A stretch of 64,000 nucleotides of DNA, taken from assembly GCA_040981125.1 (NCBI GenBank), contig JANRMQ010000001.1, forward strand, positions 62,001 to 126,000, in the 5' to 3' direction. Positions 8,329-16,451 of the stretch are shown here, one piece after another (the first letter of the stretch is position 1; each line of letters begins with the position of its first letter). The position numbers were made by a program, and so were the translations under genes. The notes beneath the pieces are model-generated. The model was not told the origin of the DNA, searched no databases, and worked only from the letters and a program-made list of their open reading frames with translations. The DNA is from DASSBQ01 sp040981125 (GTDB taxonomy: Bacteria; Nitrospirota; Nitrospiria; Nitrospirales; Nitrospiraceae).

Positions 8329-9641
8329 TGAATCCTCTGCCCGAGGGCCAGGAGTTCATCAACGGCGCGGGCATAGGCGACGGGCTGGCGGATCTCTTGC
8401 CGCAGAAAGGCGCTGATGTCCTCATGGGCTGCCACGGCCTTGTCCAGTTCTTTGCTCGTCCCCGGCTTGTACGCCCCCAACGTGATCAAATCTTCTGAAC
8501 GCCGGTACAAGGCCATCCGTTCGAACACCAGCCGGGCCGCGGCGTAATGGGCGGGCGAGACGACGTCCCGCATGACACGGCTCGTGCTCTGAAGAATATC
8601 GATCGCCGGAAAATGATTCCGCGCCGCTAATTCCCGCGACAGCACGATGTGGCCGTCGAGAATGGAACGGACGGAATCCGCAATCGGATCATTCAAGTCA
8701 TCGCCGTCCACCAAGACGGTGTACAGCCCAGTGATTGTGCCGGGTCCTTGGCAGGTGCCGACCCGTTCCAGCAGCTTCGGCAGCGCCGAAAATACCGACG
8801 GCGTATACCCCTTCGTCGTGGGCGGCTCACCGATGGCCAACCCCACCTCGCGCTGGCTATAGGCGAAGCGGGTCAGCGAATCCATCATGAGCAGCACATG
8901 CTTGCCGCAATCGCGGAAGTACTCGGCGATCGCCGTGGCGATCAGCGCGCCGCGGATACGGACGAGCGGCGGCTGGTCCGATGTCGCAACGATCACGATC
9001 GACCGCTTGAGCGCGTCGGGCGTCAGGTCGCGCTCCAGAAATTCCTTCACTTCGCGGCCTCGCTCCCCCACCATCGCAATCACGTTGACATCGGCCTGGG
9101 TATAACGACTGATCATCCCCAACAAAATGCTTTTGCCGACACCGGACCCGGCGAAGAATCCGATTTTCTGTCCCAAGCCGCAGGTCAGCAACGCGTTGAT
9201 GGATCGCACCCCAAGATCCATCGGCTGCGTGATGCGGGCCCGGTGCAACGGATTCGGCGGCGCCGCATAGATCGGGTATCGCACCGATCCTTGAAGCGGA
9301 CCCAAGCCGTCCAGCGGCTGCCCCAGACCATCCAGAATGCGCCCCAGCACCTGCGGACCGACCGGCACGGAGGCGGCGCGCCCTTGCATGATCAAGCGGC
9401 TGCCGGGCCCGATGCCGTGCATGTCGCTCAGCGGCATGAGCAGCACGCGCTCATCGCGAAAGCCCACCACTTCGGCAGGAACGGTCCCGAGACCGTCCTC
9501 GCGCGTTACTTCGCAGACCTCCCCGACCGACGTAAACGGGCCGGTGCCTTCGATCACAATGCCGACCGCTTGGGCGACCCGCCCCGTGATCGCGATCGAT
9601 TCGATCTGTTCCAGCCGTTCAGTGAGTTTCACCGGATTCAC
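8325..9641 (-). CDS. fliI: Flagellum-specific ATPase FliI
   Basis: FliI is the hexameric ATPase that energises substrate loading at the flagellar export gate, and it is homologous to F1-beta. Walker A AGSGVGKS sits near residue 165, followed by the family signature VNVIAMVGERGREVKEFLER. Walker B is HVLLMMDSLTRFA, and GEPPTTKGYTPSVFSALPKL is present. Its 438 residues are standard. The start appears to be GTG at 9641, inside the last codons of fliH. The gene is wedged between fliH and fliJ, as in most species. Confidence 0.97.
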   Translation of the reverse strand: MNPVKLTERLEQIESIAITGRVAQAVGIVIEGTGPFTSVGEVCEVTREDGLGTVPAEVVGFRDERVLLMPLSDMHGIGPGSRLIMQGRAASVPVGPQVLGRILDGLGQPLDGLGPLQGSVRYPIYAAPPNPLHRARITQPMDLGVRSINALLTCGLGQKIGFFAGSGVGKSILLGMISRYTQADVNVIAMVGERGREVKEFLERDLTPDALKRSIVIVATSDQPPLVRIRGALIATAIAEYFRDCGKHVLLMMDSLTRFAYSQREVGLAIGEPPTTKGYTPSVFSALPKLLERVGTCQGPGTITGLYTVLVDGDDLNDPIADSVRSILDGHIVLSRELAARNHFPAIDILQSTSRVMRDVVSPAHYAAARLVFERMALYRRSEDLITLGAYKPGTSKELDKAVAAHEDISAFLRQEIRQPVAYARAVDELLALGQRIQ

Positions 9642-10671
9642 GCTCGCGCAGGGCTTCTCCGATGCGGAGCAACTGGGTCTCGAGCGTCGCGTCGACCAGC
9701 CGGCTCGAGGTGTGGACCAGGCAACCGCCGCGCAACATTAAAGGATCGCCCTCTAATTTGATGCTCAATGCTCCGTCTGACCGCTCCGCAAGCGCACGCC
9801 GCGCCGCTTCGACTTGAGGAAGATCCAGAGGATTCACGCAAATTCTGACCACACCGCGTTCCTGCACATGTCCCAACGCCGCCTGCACTTGAGCCACGAT
9901 GAGTTCGGGCCGGTCGGCGACCGCGTCGCGCAGCACTTTATGGGCAATAGCGAACGCCAGAGATGCCACGTCCTGCTCGATCGTGTCGTGCAACCGGCGC
10001 CAGGTGCTTTCCAATCGGTCGATGACCGCCGCCACCAATTCCTGCTCCTGCCGGCGCGCGGACGTGAGCCGCTCGGATGCCCGCTGCTCTCCATCCACCA
10101 GGCCCCGTTGATACTCGGCCTGCGGCGTGACGTCCTCGGCTTGTTCCTTCATTCCGAAATCGGTGAGAGCCAGGCGAGTGAGTCGGATATTGCCCGATCG
10201 GATGATGGCCTGCTTCAGCACCGAGTTTTCATGCCGCAGTCGATGGAGTTCCATCAAGCGCGTGACCGTGTGCCGGACTAAATCCGTTTGAAACGGCTTG
10301 CCCAGAAAATCGCTCGCGCCGGCTTTCATGGCGCGCACGGCGACCTCGACATTGCCGTAGCCGGTCATGACTAATCCCAGCATGCCGTCATCCGTCTCGA
10401 ACATCCGCTGAAGCAACGCGATGCCGTCCATATCCGGAAGCTGGACGTCGATGATGACCAGGGCCACATGATGGTCCGCCAGGCAAGCCAAGGCTTCTTG
10501 GGCGGTCCCGGCTTGAAGCACGTGATACCCGCAGCTGTGAAGCAGCTCGGCCAAGAGCCCGCGGATCGCTTCTTCATCATCCACGACTAGAATACGTTTG
10601 GATTCCAGCTCCGATGCCGGAGCTTCCTCGGGACGGCGAACGGCCTCCGAATGGCGGGACCGCGCTGCCAT
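9619..10671 (-). CDS. fliH: Receiver-FliH fusion: flagellar ATPase regulator with N-terminal REC domain
   Basis: FliH holds FliI in check and tethers it to the C ring. Here the FliH part is residues about 185-350 and shows family traits: VASLAFAIAHKVLRDAV, VVRICVNPLDLPQVEAAR and GGCLVHTSSRLVDATLETQL. Residues about 26-145 are a full CheY-like receiver with acidic pair D31/D32, phospho-acceptor D75 (VIIDVQLPDMDG), T103 and K125 (KPF). A helix LHRLRHENSVLKQAI links the two. Both receiver and linker closely resemble the regulator at 20056-21471. I chose the ATG at 10671, two bases after the fliG stop with GAGGAG upstream; the frame is open to 10740. Phosphorylation control of export is inferred. 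Confidence 0.93.
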   Translation of the reverse strand: MAARSRHSEAVRRPEEAPASELESKRILVVDDEEAIRGLLAELLHSCGYHVLQAGTAQEALACLADHHVALVIIDVQLPDMDGIALLQRMFETDDGMLGLVMTGYGNVEVAVRAMKAGASDFLGKPFQTDLVRHTVTRLMELHRLRHENSVLKQAIIRSGNIRLTRLALTDFGMKEQAEDVTPQAEYQRGLVDGEQRASERLTSARRQEQELVAAVIDRLESTWRRLHDTIEQDVASLAFAIAHKVLRDAVADRPELIVAQVQAALGHVQERGVVRICVNPLDLPQVEAARRALAERSDGALSIKLEGDPLMLRGGCLVHTSSRLVDATLETQLLRIGEALRERESGETH

Positions 10672-10673
10672 TC

Positions 10674-11669
10674 TCACAACAGCTCCTCGCCCCCGGCCCC
10701 CGCAATAACGATGCGTCCTTCTTCCTCCAGCTTGCGGCAAATCTTGAGGATATTCTGCTGAGCCTTCTCGACGTCGCTGATCTTGACGGGGCCGCGGGCC
10801 TCCATGTCCTCCTTGAGCATCTGGGATGCGCGGCTCGACATATTCTTGAGGAATTTCTCTTTCACTTCCGGACTGCCTCCGCGCAAAGCGATCGGCAAAT
10901 CCTCCTTGCTGATCTCTTTCATCAACTCTTGAATGCCGCGATCATCCAGCTTGATCAGATCATCGAACACGAACATGAGGGCCCGGATGCTGTCGGCTAA
11001 CGCCTGGTCCCGCTCCGACAGCTTCGCCATGATGCCCCCTTCCGTGGCCTTGTCCAGCCGGGTCAGGATATTCGCCATCAGTTCGGCGCCTCCGACATTC
11101 ATGCTGGAGCCCCCGGCGGTGGATTGCAGCGACTCTTGCAAACTGTCGCTCAATTCCTGGAGCACCTCCGGCTGGACTTCCTGCATCGTCGCCAGCCGCA
11201 GCGCAACATCCGCGCGCAACGCTTCGGGCAGCGCTCCCACGACCACGCTCGCCTGGTCCGGCTCGATATGCGCCAGGCAGACGGCGATGGTCTGTGGATG
11301 CTCGACCCGCAGCAGCTGCGCCACGGTCTTCGGATCGATCCACTTCAACGCATCGATGCCCGGATAGGTCTTGGTGTTGAGGGATTCAAGCAGGCGGGTC
11401 GCCTTGTCCGACCCTAAGGCCTTGACCAGGATCGTTTTCATGTATTCTTTGCTTTCGAACTGGACTTCCCCATTGGCGCTGGCCTTCTCGAATTCTTCCA
11501 TCACCGACGACTCCTCGTCCTTGGTGATGTGCGCCGTATCTTTCATATAGGAGCCGAGCTTGCGAATATCTTTCGGATCCAATGCCTTCATGACCTGAGC
11601 GGCGGCATCTTCACCGATCGCGCGCAAGAGGATCGCGGCTTTTTGTTCTCCGGTCAGATGTTTGGCCAT
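10674..11669 (-). CDS. fliG: Flagellar motor switch protein FliG
   Basis: FliG is the torque-generating rotor protein, linking the MS ring (FliF) to FliM. The N-terminal domain reads LTGEQKAAILLRAIGEDAAA, the middle domain has EHPQTIAVCLAHIEPDQAS, and the C-terminal torque helix region has RDQALADSIRALMFVFDDL and KISKEDLPIALRG-like sequence. About 331 residues from the ATG at 11669, as usual. An in-frame TTG at 11696 is less likely. Upstream of it lies the 48-bp repeat array that separates it from fliF. Confidence 0.97.
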   Translation of the reverse strand: MAKHLTGEQKAAILLRAIGEDAAAQVMKALDPKDIRKLGSYMKDTAHITKDEESSVMEEFEKASANGEVQFESKEYMKTILVKALGSDKATRLLESLNTKTYPGIDALKWIDPKTVAQLLRVEHPQTIAVCLAHIEPDQASVVVGALPEALRADVALRLATMQEVQPEVLQELSDSLQESLQSTAGGSSMNVGGAELMANILTRLDKATEGGIMAKLSERDQALADSIRALMFVFDDLIKLDDRGIQELMKEISKEDLPIALRGGSPEVKEKFLKNMSSRASQMLKEDMEARGPVKISDVEKAQQNILKICRKLEEEGRIVIAGAGGEELL

Positions 11670-11718
11670 CTCGTTGATCGTACCCCGTCGCAGCAAAGTG
11701 AGAATTGATTTGCCGACA

Positions 11719-11905
11719 GTCTTACCCGCCCACCCCGGGCGCGCCGAGACGCGCCCTTCTGCCCAAGTCTCACCCGTCCACCCCGGGCGCGCCGAGACGC
11801 GCCCTTCTGCCCAAGTCTCACCCGCCCACCCCGGGCGCGCCGAGACGCGCCCTTCTGCCCAAGTCTCACCCGCTCACCCCCGAGCCTGCCGAGACAGACT
11901 CCTTC
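11719..11905. repeat. 48-bp tandem array of hairpins between fliF and fliG
   Basis: Three near-identical 48-bp units begin at 11719, 11767 and 11815, and a diverged fourth starts at 11863. Each unit contains GGGCGCG, loop CCGAGA, CGCGCCC, preceded by CACCCGCCCACCCC and followed by TTCTGCCCAAGTCT. In the fourth unit the stem is GAGCCTG with CAGACTC around the same CCGAGA loop. Related single units occur at 5-24 and 1435-1501. The array fills almost the entire fliF-fliG gap. Confidence 0.9.
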
Positions 11906-11914
11906 ACGAGCGCG

Positions 11915-13483
11915 CTACGCATTACTTTTCAGCCACTGCTTCACGACGACCGCCGTAGCGGCCGGGTTATTTCTGGCCATATCGACGATCTGAGCCGGTT
12001 GCTTGCCCGCAAGGGCCGCTTCAACTTGGCCGACCGAGGCAGGAAGCGCGGGCCCGGCGTCATTCGCCGCGCCGACCGGACTTGCCGTGACCAGCATCGT
12101 CATCAGCGGCCGGACGACAAAGAACAATAAGAGCGCGAACAGAATGCCACCGACGGCATAGCGCAGGTACGGCAACCAGGCCCGCGAGGATTCGATGGTC
12201 GATTCGGACGCTGCGCCGGCCGGCTCTTCGGCTCCAAAGCCGAATTGAATATTGACCACTTCCACTTGATCTTGCCGATCGGTCGAATAGCCCATCGCCT
12301 TCTTCACAATCTCCTCGATCCGCTTCATCTCCTCGTCCGTGCGGGGAGTATATTTCTTCGGCGCTTCGGCGACGGCCTTGTCACCTTCCGCTGCCTTGAC
12401 CGCCTCGTAGGTGCCGTCGACCAAGACCGCGACCGAGAGTTGTTTCACCGTGCCGATCGGCTCGACGATGCGCGACACTGTCCGGCTGATTTCATAGTTG
12501 ACCGTTTCGTTCTTCGTCTGATTGCTGGTCGAGCTGGTCTGCCCGGCCTCGACGTCGGACCCGGGCGGCACGTTCGATTCGACGCCGGGCACGCCTCCGG
12601 ACGTGCCGTTGACGCCGCTTGCCTTCTCCTGGCCGCGCTGCTCGCTCCGGACGACTTGCCCATTCGGATCGAATCGCTCCTCGGTCGTCTCGACTTTGCG
12701 GAAGTCCAATAAGCTCGACACACGCACGACGGCTTTATTGGCGCCGACGATTCGCTCCAGCATGGATTGAATCCGCCCTTCGATGTCCTTTTCGACCGTG
12801 CGCTGATATTCCAATTGGGACCCGGTCAACCCGGCGGTCTCATCGCTCGAGGAATTGGACAGCAACTGCCCGTGTCCATCGACCACGGTCACATCTCTGG
12901 CCTGGAGCCCTTCCACGCTGCTCGACACCAAATGAATGACGCCTTGCACCTGCGCCTTGCCGAGCGTTTGGCTGCCGCGAAGCGATAGGACGACCGACGC
13001 CCGCGCCCGATCCTGTTCGGTGGCAAACAACCGGCGTTCCGGCATCGCGAGATGCACCCGCGCCCGCTCGACCTCCGGCATCTGCGCAATCGTCCGGGCC
13101 AGTTCTCCCTGCAACGCGCGCCGATAGTTCAGCTTCTGCACAAATTCCGACATGCCGAGTGTGGAACGATCGAAGATCTCGAAGCCGACGCCTCCGCCAT
13201 GAGGCAGCCCCTGTCCCGCGAGTTGGAGCCGCATGTCGTGCACCTGAGCGCTCGGCACCAGGATTGTCGTCCCCCCGCCTGAGGTCTCATAGGGCACCTT
13301 GGCGTCCTTCAGTTTATCGACGATCGCGCCGGCATCGTCCGGGGCCAGATTGGAGAACAGCACCTGCATGTCCGGTTGTTGCGTCCAGAGGCCGACGGCG
13401 ACCAAGCCCGCGATCGAGCCGGCCAAGGCCACGAGGATGATCATCCGTTGACTGATCGTGAACTGGCTGAAGTTGGGAAGCAT
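11915..13483 (-). CDS. fliF: Flagellar MS-ring protein FliF
   Basis: FliF is the MS-ring protein in the inner membrane that surrounds the export gate. It has an N-terminal membrane helix (MIILVALAGSIAGLVAVGLW), then the YscJ-like ring domain with NLAPDDAGAIVDKLKDAKVP. The RRALQGELARTI signature and the variable Ser/Gly/Gln loop follow. A second membrane helix near residue 445 (YAVGGILFALLLFFVV) precedes a cytoplasmic FliG-binding tail ending in AATAVVVKQWLKSNA. Its 522 residues are normal. The gene lies 40 bases after fliE. Confidence 0.97.
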   Translation of the reverse strand: MLPNFSQFTISQRMIILVALAGSIAGLVAVGLWTQQPDMQVLFSNLAPDDAGAIVDKLKDAKVPYETSGGGTTILVPSAQVHDMRLQLAGQGLPHGGGVGFEIFDRSTLGMSEFVQKLNYRRALQGELARTIAQMPEVERARVHLAMPERRLFATEQDRARASVVLSLRGSQTLGKAQVQGVIHLVSSSVEGLQARDVTVVDGHGQLLSNSSSDETAGLTGSQLEYQRTVEKDIEGRIQSMLERIVGANKAVVRVSSLLDFRKVETTEERFDPNGQVVRSEQRGQEKASGVNGTSGGVPGVESNVPPGSDVEAGQTSSTSNQTKNETVNYEISRTVSRIVEPIGTVKQLSVAVLVDGTYEAVKAAEGDKAVAEAPKKYTPRTDEEMKRIEEIVKKAMGYSTDRQDQVEVVNIQFGFGAEEPAGAASESTIESSRAWLPYLRYAVGGILFALLLFFVVRPLMTMLVTASPVGAANDAGPALPASVGQVEAALAGKQPAQIVDMARNNPAATAVVVKQWLKSNA

Positions 13484-13523
13484 GAATGATCCGATTCGTT
13501 ACGGCGCCCTTATCCGGGCCCGC

Positions 13524-13832
13524 TTAGATTTGCATCCGTTGAATCTCTTCGTAAGCCGACACGAGCTTGTTGCGGATCGCCATCATCAATTGAAACGAGA
13601 TATCGGCCTGCTGGAGCGCAATCATCGCCTGGTGGATGTTCTGGGATTGGCCGGTTGCGAGCGCGTCGACGGCTTGGCTCGCGCCTTGCTGAACCTCGTT
13701 GATCGACGCGATGGCGTCCTTCAGCGCGCCTTGAAACTCCGCGCCTGCGGTCTGGGTCGATACGGATGTGCCGAGGGGCGATGGTTCGGCGATAAGGGGG
13801 AGACCGGAAGTCAGTGACGCGAGCTTCTCCAT
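13524..13832 (-). CDS. fliE: Flagellar hook-basal body protein FliE
   Basis: FliE joins the MS ring to the proximal rod. The C-terminal half is diagnostic: FQGALKDAIASINEVQQGAS, then MIALQQADISFQLMMAIRNK and LVSAYEEIQRMQI. Its 102 residues match the family (about 104). GGGAGA precedes the ATG at 13832. It starts 2 bases after the flgC stop, so the two are translated together. Confidence 0.97.
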   Translation of the reverse strand: MEKLASLTSGLPLIAEPSPLGTSVSTQTAGAEFQGALKDAIASINEVQQGASQAVDALATGQSQNIHQAMIALQQADISFQLMMAIRNKLVSAYEEIQRMQI

Positions 13833-13834
13833 GA

Positions 13835-14284
13835 TTATCTCCCGATTTCAAGCGCGCGGTTCCACATGCTGCGGGTGGCGTTGATGGCCTGCACATTGGC
13901 TTCATACGCGCGCGACGCTCCGATCATATTGACCATCTCTTCCATAACGTTGATGTTCGGCATCGTGACAAATCCCTTCTGGTCGGCATCGGGATGCCGG
14001 GGGTTGTACACGACTTGCCCCGGTTTATGGTCCTCCACGACCTTCGAGACTTTCACGCCGTCCAAGGCATGCGCATGCAGCCCGTTCGTCGCGTGGCGCA
14101 AGGCCTGTTGGAACTGGCCGGCAGCCGGCGCCGTTTGGAAGACCACATCCCGCCGCCGATAAGGGCCGCCTGCCGGCGTGCGCGTCGATTGCGCATTGGC
14201 CAGATTGCTGGCGATGACATTTAAACGATGCCGCTGGGCATCGAGGGCGGACACCGAAACGGCAATACTGTCGGTCATATCCAT
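13835..14284 (-). CDS. flgC: Flagellar basal-body rod protein FlgC
   Basis: FlgC is a proximal rod subunit. The N-terminal rod motif is ALDAQRHRLNVIASNLANAQ, followed by RTPAGGPYRRRDVVFQ. The C-terminus carries VNMIGASRAYEANVQAINAT, the common axial-protein signature. Its 149 residues are slightly longer than the usual 134-138. GGAG lies 7 bases before the ATG at 14284. A 151-bp gap separates it from flgB, with no gene seen. Confidence 0.97.
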   Translation of the reverse strand: MDMTDSIAVSVSALDAQRHRLNVIASNLANAQSTRTPAGGPYRRRDVVFQTAPAAGQFQQALRHATNGLHAHALDGVKVSKVVEDHKPGQVVYNPRHPDADQKGFVTMPNINVMEEMVNMIGASRAYEANVQAINATRSMWNRALEIGR

Positions 14285-14435
14285 GGTGGTTCTCCTTTTT
14301 CCCTATGCCACGATCGTTACTCGCTTTGCACTTCTTTGCTCTTCATACATTCACAGTACGACTTGGTGATTTGGTGATCCGGCAAGGTCATCTAAATCAC
14401 ACAATCACAGATCATGAATCGCACTTGCCATACGT

Positions 14436-14843
14436 TCATCGGCCTTCGCGGATGGCGTTGAGGATCCCACGCAAGCGCATCGCCATGATCGTCGCCGTCG
14501 TGTTGTAGTGCATGGCATTGTCCGACATCTTGGCCATTTCCAGTTCGAGGTTCACGGTATTCGCATCGAGCGGCACATCGCCGGCCGGCGTTTCCTCGAC
14601 TCGTCCGACCACCCGTTGAATTGAGTCGCCTTTCACGCCGAAATGGCTTCCATTGGTTGCCGCCAATGCGACCGGCGCGCGGCCGCGCGTGGCGGAGGCG
14701 AGCGCATCGACGAAATTCAGATCAGCGGCGCGGTAGCGAGGCGTTTCCTCGTTGGCGATGTTGGAGGCGATGATTCGTTGTCTGGCGCTGCGCAGATCCA
14801 AGGTCCGCTCGAGCAGCCGCATGGTCTTGTCGAAGATGGTCAT
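14436..14843 (-). CDS. flgB: Flagellar basal-body rod protein FlgB
   Basis: FlgB is a proximal rod subunit and the first gene of the flagellar run. The rod signature is LRSARQRIIASNIANEETPR, followed by YRAADLNFVDAL. The C-terminus has NLELEMAKMSDNAMHYNTTA. About 135 residues from the ATG at 14843, chosen because GAGAGGGA lies just upstream. A start at 14873 would run into the promoter leader. A sigma-54 motif at 14885-14900 is well placed to drive it. Confidence 0.96.
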   Translation of the reverse strand: MTIFDKTMRLLERTLDLRSARQRIIASNIANEETPRYRAADLNFVDALASATRGRAPVALAATNGSHFGVKGDSIQRVVGRVEETPAGDVPLDANTVNLELEMAKMSDNAMHYNTTATIMAMRLRGILNAIREGR

Positions 14844-14884
14844 GTTCCCTCTCTTCTGTTTGCCGGCGTACACCGGTCGATGGG

Positions 14885-14900
14885 TGCAATCACCGTACCG
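14885..14900 (-). promoter_or_regulatory. Sigma-54 promoter motif before flgB
   Basis: On the minus strand the sequence is CGGTACGGTGATTGCA. It has the invariant GG and GC 10 bases apart, a full TTGCA at -12, and ACG after the GG; it differs from TGGCACG at two positions. It ends 41 bases before the flgB ATG, nearly the same distance as the fliL motif (43). The flanking 150 bp contain no gene. Confidence 0.6.
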
Positions 14901-15026
14901 GTCGTCGAAGGAGATCCGCTTGGTTCAGCCGTCATTCGGACCACTCTCCATAGCCAGCCGGGCACAATATTCCTCACCCGGCAATTCTTGCCGATCACCA
15001 ACTGGCCGGTCTGCGCGTCGCGCACC

Positions 15027-16451
15027 TCATACCGGATCCGCTCCAACCTGATATCCCATGTCACGATACTCGCGAAGTTTGTTTCGAAGCGTCCGGATGC
15101 TGATGCCGAGTTCCTTCGCCGCATGAGTGCGGTTATCCTTCACCCGCGCGAGCGTCTTGAAGATCAGATCACGTTCCATTTCCCACAGCGACCCATAGGG
15201 GGAATTCATCGGCGGCCGTTCTGCCGGAACATCCGGCGGCAGATCTTTCTGAATCGGTACGCCTTCGGCCGCCATGTGGTCCGGATCAATCACGGCGCCG
15301 TTGGCCAAAAGAGTCGCCCGTTCGATCACATTTTCCAGTTCCCGAACATTGCCTTTCCACGGCCGAGCCGAAAGCTCCACGATGGCCTGATTGGAGAGGG
15401 TCGGAACCGGCAGGCCGTTTCGTTGGGCGGCCGCTTTCACGAAGTGGCGCGCGAGCAACGCGACATCGCCGGTCCGTTCGCGCAGCGGCGGGACGGTAAT
15501 CGGGAACACATTGAGGCGGTAGAACAGGTCCTCTCGAAACCGTCCCTGGGCGACTTCGTGGTAAAGGGATCGATTGGTGGTGGCAATGACGCGAATATTG
15601 ACCGGCACCGGTTCCCGCCCCCCGATACGATCCACCTCCCGCTCCTGCAACACCCGCAGCAACTTGGCCTGCAACCCCAGATTCATCTCGCTGATTTCAT
15701 CCAGAAACAAGGTCCCCGTATGAGCCATCTCAAATTTTCCAAGTTTTTTTTGCACGGCGCCGGTGAACGCGCCCCGCTCGTGCCCGAATAGCTCGCTTTC
15801 CAGCAGGCTATCCGGCAGAGCCGCGCAGTTGAGCGCGACGAACGGCCGGTGGGCGCGGGGGCTTCGGCTATGGATGAATCGCGCCAGCAATTCTTTTCCG
15901 GTCCCGCTCTCGCCGCTGATCAGCACCGTGGCTTGACTGGCCGCGACCCCTTCCAATGTCGTCAACAGCCGGATCATGCCCGGATCCTGCGTCAGAATCG
16001 GCCGGGCTTCCGGCGTGACAGGCAGGTCCTCGTCATCCGACCCGGCCGCCTGGACCAGATTGCCGATGATGCGCTCCAGCAAGTCGGTCGAAAACGGTTT
16101 CAAAATATAATCGTTCGCGCCGCATTTCATCGCCTCCACGGCCGTTTCAACCGTGCCATAGGCCGTCATCAACACCACGAGGCTCGCGGGCGATTTCTGT
16201 TTGATCTCCTTCACCAGTTCCAAGCCGCCGAGTCGCGGCATCTTGAGATCAGTGAGCACCAGCCATGGTTTGAGCCGTTCCACCTGCTCGATCGCTTCGG
16301 CGCCGTCGAGCGCGGTCTTCACCCGATGTCCCATCCGCCGCACGGTCTCGGACAGCGCGGTCCGCATGGACGGTTCATCGTCCACCACGAGGATGAGGCG
16401 GGTGTCTTCTTGCGCCGGAATGGATTCATGGATTGTAGCCTGGACACTCAT
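15027..16451 (-). CDS. Sigma-54-dependent response regulator (FlrC/FleR type)
   Basis: NtrC-family activator that would open sigma-54 promoters when phosphorylated. It has a receiver at about residues 18-130 (LILVVDDEP, acceptor in VLTDLKMP, KPF). A sigma-54 AAA+ domain follows, with GESGTGKE, ELFGHERGAFTGA and the Walker B GTLFLDEISE. It ends with a Fis-type helix-turn-helix (THAAKELGISIRTLRNKLRE). 474 residues. It overlaps the kinase gene by 4 bases (ATGA). Position beside flgB and the kinase pairing suggest FlrBC/FleSR, the activators of middle flagellar genes. That role is inferred. Confidence 0.92.
   Translation of the reverse strand: MSVQATIHESIPAQEDTRLILVVDDEPSMRTALSETVRRMGHRVKTALDGAEAIEQVERLKPWLVLTDLKMPRLGGLELVKEIKQKSPASLVVLMTAYGTVETAVEAMKCGANDYILKPFSTDLLERIIGNLVQAAGSDDEDLPVTPEARPILTQDPGMIRLLTTLEGVAASQATVLISGESGTGKELLARFIHSRSPRAHRPFVALNCAALPDSLLESELFGHERGAFTGAVQKKLGKFEMAHTGTLFLDEISEMNLGLQAKLLRVLQEREVDRIGGREPVPVNIRVIATTNRSLYHEVAQGRFREDLFYRLNVFPITVPPLRERTGDVALLARHFVKAAAQRNGLPVPTLSNQAIVELSARPWKGNVRELENVIERATLLANGAVIDPDHMAAEGVPIQKDLPPDVPAERPPMNSPYGSLWEMERDLIFKTLARVKDNRTHAAKELGISIRTLRNKLREYRDMGYQVGADPV

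Noticed and set aside
8649..9761. 370-residue plus-strand open frame
   Set aside because: Antisense to fliI, which has unmistakable catalytic motifs; high GC makes long shadow frames.
11654..11869. Minus-strand frame with a perfect 16-residue repeat (RLGQKGASRRARGGRV)
   Set aside because: It is the translation of the 48-bp DNA repeat, is not in frame with fliG, and has no ribosome site; the repeat is better explained by its hairpins.
11719..11905. CRISPR array
   Set aside because: The 48-bp units are contiguous with no variable spacers, and no cas genes are present.
14354..14380. Similarity of ACTTGGTGAT stretches near 1200 and 14354
   Set aside because: Only about 10-12 shared bases of simple sequence; not enough for a repeat family.
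14643..15791. 382-residue plus-strand open frame
   Set aside because: Runs antisense across flgB and the NtrC-type regulator, both well supported.
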